From the NCBI GenBank assembly GCA_965153355.1, contig OZ231128.1, positions 26,226,001 to 26,290,000 on the forward strand: DNA of 64,000 nt, given 5' to 3'. The translations under genes were made by a program, and so were the position numbers. Below the pieces are notes generated by a model. The model worked only from the letters and a program-made list of their open reading frames with translations. It was not told the origin of the DNA and ran no database searches. This DNA is from Flaccisagitta enflata (Eukaryota > Chaetognatha > Sagittoidea > Aphragmophora). Of the stretch, positions 63,401-64,000 are shown in pieces (position 1 is the stretch's first letter; each line of letters opens with the position of its first letter).

Positions 63401-63550
63401 AAATTTATATAATAATATTACACCTCAATTATTCCCAAAATAATTTACAAGAGTTTTCCTCAATTACAGCAATTGAATGCGGTCAATCCAACTATCGTCG
63501 CTATCTTCCGCGGCTTTCTCCGATGCCCCAACGCATGCCAAATCCTTGAT
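56983..63550 (+). CDS. Twin-CX3C family gene C (5' exon not found, 3' exon off window)
   Basis: Three exons recognised: 56983-57087, 63033-63212, 63470-63550, all phase 0, with a 5.9-kb intron. Exon 2 starts hydrophobic and small (VCLFAGIQG), fitting the second half of a signal peptide as in gene B, then becomes Arg/Pro-rich (RRPNPRFPPSRPRPVPANQ). Exon 3 has a Ser/Gly spacer, an amphipathic helix (FVAQLVSGMIGGMAEQAV) and CPSMCENVL. Exon 4 has QLNAVNPTIVAIFRGFLRCP + NAC. Identity with B is highest around the cysteines. The terminal Gly/Met-rich exon is expected beyond 64000. Function unknown. Confidence 0.78.
57388..57980. mobile_element. Palindromic element (CGGCCCCGAAGGGGACGAAG family), copy 1
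   Basis: Arms GCAGCGGCCCCGAAGGGGAC.. and ..GTCCCCTTCGGGGCCGCTGC, with GTAGAACACAGGGGG, CCGT repeats, CTCAGGGCTTCGTCTCCTTC and a core of CCAAATCCAAGCA units that switches strand at about 57,700. A unique segment GTCAGCGGTACCCGTGCCC is on the left only. Confidence 0.9.
58839..59042 (+). mobile_element. R element, subfamily 2 variant
   Basis: TTTTTAGTTGCGGACTCACA, CTCTATAAGAGGCTTTGTCC, TCCGCAAC, then AATATTGTGACCTCACGTCA in place of GGCCTTG. Confidence 0.8.
59408..59974. mobile_element. Palindromic MITE, TACAGTAGATCTCGTCTAG ends
   Basis: TACAGTAGATCTCGTCTAGA and TCTAGACGAGACCTACTGTA are inverted. The arms also hold GTTGCTATGGAAACACATTT with its inverse and CTTACAGAACATACTGTGGG with its inverse. 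Mariner-like TA ends. Confidence 0.88.
60060..61375. other. Repeat-like AT-rich sequence in gene C intron; decayed R at 60571-60815
   Basis: GGTAACCTGGGA and TGGTAACTT motifs recur at 60180-60310 and 61200-61275. A CT microsatellite lies at 60418-60470. No exon seen. Confidence 0.5.
61381..61955. mobile_element. Palindromic element of the same family, copy 2, inverted relative to copy 1
   Basis: Same arms and core as 57388-57980, but the unique ACGGGTACCGCTGACCACTT segment is on the right, so the whole copy is reversed. The flank CGCCTTTGGGCTGCTATTT is the reverse complement of the left flank of copy 1. Confidence 0.9.
62198..62367 (+). mobile_element. R element, subfamily 1, 5' arm eroded
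   Basis: CGCTTTGTCGGTCGGTCGG, CTCCTGCC, GCACGCGACTGGGGTAGCCG, ATACGGCCTTGTTGG. Confidence 0.8.
62640..63032. other. Half-copy of the 5.3-kb foldback family, then unassigned sequence
   Basis: AAGTTTTAGCCCCCCCC..CTAATTTGGCC matches one end of 5322-6040. The remainder has no recognised feature. Confidence 0.5.
63033..63212 (+). CDS. Gene C exon 3 (first CX3C)
   Basis: 60 codons, phase 0 at both ends. Acceptor CAGCTTGTAG, donor ACG/GTAAGT. Contains AVYVCPSMCENVLT. Confidence 0.88.
63470..63550 (+). CDS. Gene C exon 4 (second CX3C)
   Basis: 27 codons, phase 0, identical length to the A and B counterparts. Acceptor CTCAATTACAG, donor GAT/GTAAGA. Confidence 0.88.
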
Positions 63551-64000
63551 GTAAGAAGAAATAAAATATTAAGTGAATCTCGCTTAAATCAAACCACATT
63601 TTCAGCAATAAGTATTCAACCACACATAGGCTTTACAATTAAGTTAAGTTTACATGATGTTGCTACAAACGGCCTGTGTGGTCATATGCCGGTGTGTGGG
63701 TGGGCAGTTACACCGAAAGCCATCCAGCCGGGTATTGATTAGAGTTGAGAGTGACACGGGTTTTCAATCACCACCGATTTTCAGGGATTTTCCCCTGCCA
63801 CCACCGTTTTTCGGTTTTTTTCAGTGATTTTTACTCTGCATTTACTTATGGGGTTTTCCATAAGCATCATGCTGTATAAATTTGCACAATTAATCATCAG
63901 AACCAATATAGTGAAAAAAGAAGTGCTAAATTGAATAGTTTTTTTTTCAAATTGAGCAACAGACCTGAATGAAGATCAAGAAGTGATGCAGGGTCACAAA
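63551..64000. other. Window edge; start of an R copy at 63984
   Basis: No further gene C exon seen. GATGCAGGGTCACAAA at the very end matches the variant R terminus at 54582. Confidence 0.5.

Overview
This is a stretch of animal (metazoan) nuclear DNA, probably from an invertebrate whose phylum I cannot name. The evidence is small exons bounded by GT-AG introns of up to about 11 kb, C2H2 zinc-finger proteins of metazoan type, long coiled-coil and ankyrin-repeat proteins, and a secreted Cys-motif gene family. I saw no operons, Shine-Dalgarno sites or CRISPR arrays. Most long open frames here are microsatellites, not genes.

Layout. (1) 1-4.9 kb: no convincing gene; tandem repeats, palindromic repeats and the first copies of a dispersed hairpin element called R here. 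(2) 5.1-6.8 kb, minus strand: three phase-0 exons of an ankyrin-repeat gene, with a palindromic element and a CAA microsatellite in one intron. (3) 8.86-37.7 kb, plus strand: a 17-exon gene for an approximately 1,021-residue coiled-coil protein; every exon junction is phase-compatible and the total is an exact multiple of three. Its 10.8-kb intron 2 holds an intronless C2H2 zinc-finger gene (10.3-14.6 kb), now broken by a frameshift and by an approximately 490-bp insertion. (4) 37.7-48 kb: no gene recognised; palindromes, a Tigger/pogo-like element, satellites. (5) 48.0-63.6 kb, plus strand: three tandem paralogues (A, B, C) of a small, probably secreted protein family with two CX3C motifs always 23 residues apart. 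B is complete (144 aa, 5 exons). A lacks its first exon. C lacks its first exon and runs off the window.

Repeats. The window is dominated by (a) microsatellites, including approximately 1.85 kb of CTTT and approximately 0.9 kb of TTG; (b) about 25 copies of R, whose terminal hairpin and opposite-end repeat covary between subfamilies, a structure resembling non-autonomous Helitron/Helentron (DINE-1/HINE-type) elements; and (c) about 15 palindromic foldback or MITE-like elements, two with exact target-site duplications (8 bp and 11 bp).

No shared pathway is evident among the genes. The tandem CX3C family is the best candidate for an undescribed protein system, and the covarying R family for an undescribed repeat system. 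All exon calls were made by eye from splice signals, phase and paralogue alignment.
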